A DNA stretch of 5,365 nucleotides, from the NCBI GenBank assembly GCA_964355775.1, contig CAYHEP010000045.1, positions 1 to 5,365 on the forward strand, written 5' to 3'. Positions within the stretch are counted from its first letter, which is position 1. Each line of letters begins with the position of its first letter. Below, in pieces: positions 4,796 through 5,365 of this stretch. Source of the stretch: JBBTSB01 sp964355775 (GTDB taxonomy: Bacteria; Patescibacteriota; Minisyncoccia; 2-02-FULL-40-12; IGHO2-01-FULL-4-A). Under the pieces are notes generated by a model. That model saw nothing but the letters and a program-made list of their open reading frames with translations. It was not told the origin of the DNA and did no database searches. Position numbers and translations under genes: made by a program.

Positions 4796-5365
4796 TCAAT
4801 TATACCGTCCCAGTAGTAAATTTAAACGAACCTGCACAGTCTCCATAAGCACCTTCGGGTATGCCCAGATGTTGACCTTCGAATTGAGATCGTTGTCCCA
4901 CGTCACGGGGATCTCTTTGATATGGAAATGAAATTTCTGCGCGAGCGCCAGCACTTCAACGTCAAACCCCCAGCCAAAGATGGTAAGCTTTGGAAAAATC
5001 GCTTGTGTTGCCTTTGCAGTGAAAAGTTTAAAGCCTCTTTGCGTATCGTGGATCCCCCACACCGCAAACAACTGGATCCACTTGTTCCCCAGCTTCCCAA
5101 AGAGCACCCGGTACCACGGCTCGCCACCACCTTGGACTACCTTCGCTCCGGGTACCGCAAGAGAACCAATCACCACATCGTACCCGGATTGGATATACGG
5201 CATCATCCGCTCGATATGATCTATACTCGTAGAGTTGTCGGCGTCCATGAAAAGCCGTAGATCCCCCCGTGCTTCCATCATACCACGAGTTACCGCATAG
5301 CCCTTGCCGGGACGTGGTTCGTCCATGATCTTGAAACGTAAATCTTGAAACGTAAATCTTTCAGT
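4796..5365 (-). CDS. Family-2 glycosyltransferase, polyprenyl/dolichyl-phosphate glucosyltransferase type (5' end missing)
   Basis: The frame is open from the window edge to a TGA at 4796, giving 189 visible residues. The N-terminal part of the GT-A fold is missing. An internal ATG at 5326 is not a credible start, because the conserved RPGKGYAV motif follows it almost at once. Numbering from the edge, I see RPGKGYAV at about 18-25, the DADNST metal/nucleotide-binding motif at 41-46, DTQRGFKLF in the acceptor-side region, GWGFDVEVLALA, and the closing EIPVTW and SKV elements. This order is typical of the ALG5/DPM1-like branch of GT2, which moves a sugar from a nucleotide donor to a polyprenyl phosphate at the inner membrane face. 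No C-terminal membrane helix is seen. Sugar and lipid specificity cannot be read from the sequence. A 14-nt tandem duplication lies at the 5' edge and may disturb the frame. It is followed 15 nt later by galT and is probably in the same operon. Confidence 0.85.
   Translation of the reverse strand, partial: TERFTFQDLRFKIMDEPRPGKGYAVTRGMMEARGDLRLFMDADNSTSIDHIERMMPYIQSGYDVVIGSLAVPGAKVVQGGGEPWYRVLFGKLGNKWIQLFAVWGIHDTQRGFKLFTAKATQAIFPKLTIFGWGFDVEVLALAQKFHFHIKEIPVTWDNDLNSKVNIWAYPKVLMETVQVRLNLLLGRYN
5328..5360. repeat. 14-nt direct tandem repeat, about 2.4 copies
   Basis: On the plus strand the unit atcttgaaacgtaa occurs at 5328-5341 and again at 5342-5355, followed by a partial copy (atctt) at 5356-5360. 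The match is perfect over the full period. The repeat lies inside the glycosyltransferase coding region, 5 nt from the window end. Because 14 is not a multiple of 3, gain or loss of one unit changes the upstream reading frame. It could be a real slippage duplication or an artefact at a sequence end. Confidence 0.9.

Noticed and set aside
14..5365. Recoded genetic code (TGA as glycine, as in some candidate phyla)
   Set aside because: TGA ends the glycosyltransferase, tpiA, pgk and DHH genes at the expected family lengths, and no in-frame TGA interrupts a conserved domain.

Overview
This 5.4-kb window is almost entirely coding. All eight genes lie on the minus strand, so they are transcribed from the high coordinates toward base 1. 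Genes are separated by 2-15 nt or overlap, and there is no non-coding stretch longer than about 15 nt. This looks like the inside of one long operon whose promoter lies beyond base 5365. TGA serves as a normal stop in several genes, so the standard bacterial code applies. Small gene sizes, very tight packing, few Shine-Dalgarno sites, and unusual variants of universal glycolytic enzymes suggest a reduced-genome bacterium of the Patescibacteria/CPR type. That placement is inference from style, not from a marker gene.

Order in the direction of transcription: (1) the 3' part of a family-2 glycosyltransferase of the dolichyl/polyprenyl-phosphate glucosyltransferase type (4796-5365, cut by the window edge); (2) a galactose-1-phosphate uridylyltransferase-like protein (3833-4780); (3) triosephosphate isomerase (3133-3858); (4) a small antitoxin-like protein (2847-3119); (5) a RelE/ParE-type toxin (2571-2840); (6) an unrecognised four-helix membrane protein (2065-2568); (7) a divergent phosphoglycerate kinase (999-2093); (8) a DHH/DHHA1 phosphoesterase (14-1006).

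The enzymes form a plausible set. GalT and the glycosyltransferase deal with sugar phosphates, nucleotide sugars and lipid-linked sugars. TpiA and Pgk are core steps of lower glycolysis. The DHH protein probably recycles short oligonucleotides or related phosphodiesters. A three-gene block (antitoxin, toxin, membrane protein) sits between tpiA and pgk. By hand count, G+C is about 34% in 2401-2640 and 42% in 2881-3120, against about 55% in galT (4501-4740) and 46% in pgk (1501-1740). The block is therefore compositionally distinct and may have been inserted into a carbohydrate operon.

The points most worth a second look are: the degenerate active-site motifs of Pgk; the altered loop 6 of TpiA; the loss of one zinc cysteine in GalT; the embedded toxin-antitoxin-membrane unit; a four-arm, mutually exclusive hairpin cluster over the 3' end of the DHH gene; and a 14-nt tandem duplication at the right edge that would change the glycosyltransferase reading frame. 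I found no RNA genes, CRISPR arrays or insertion sequences. No single system here is convincingly new.
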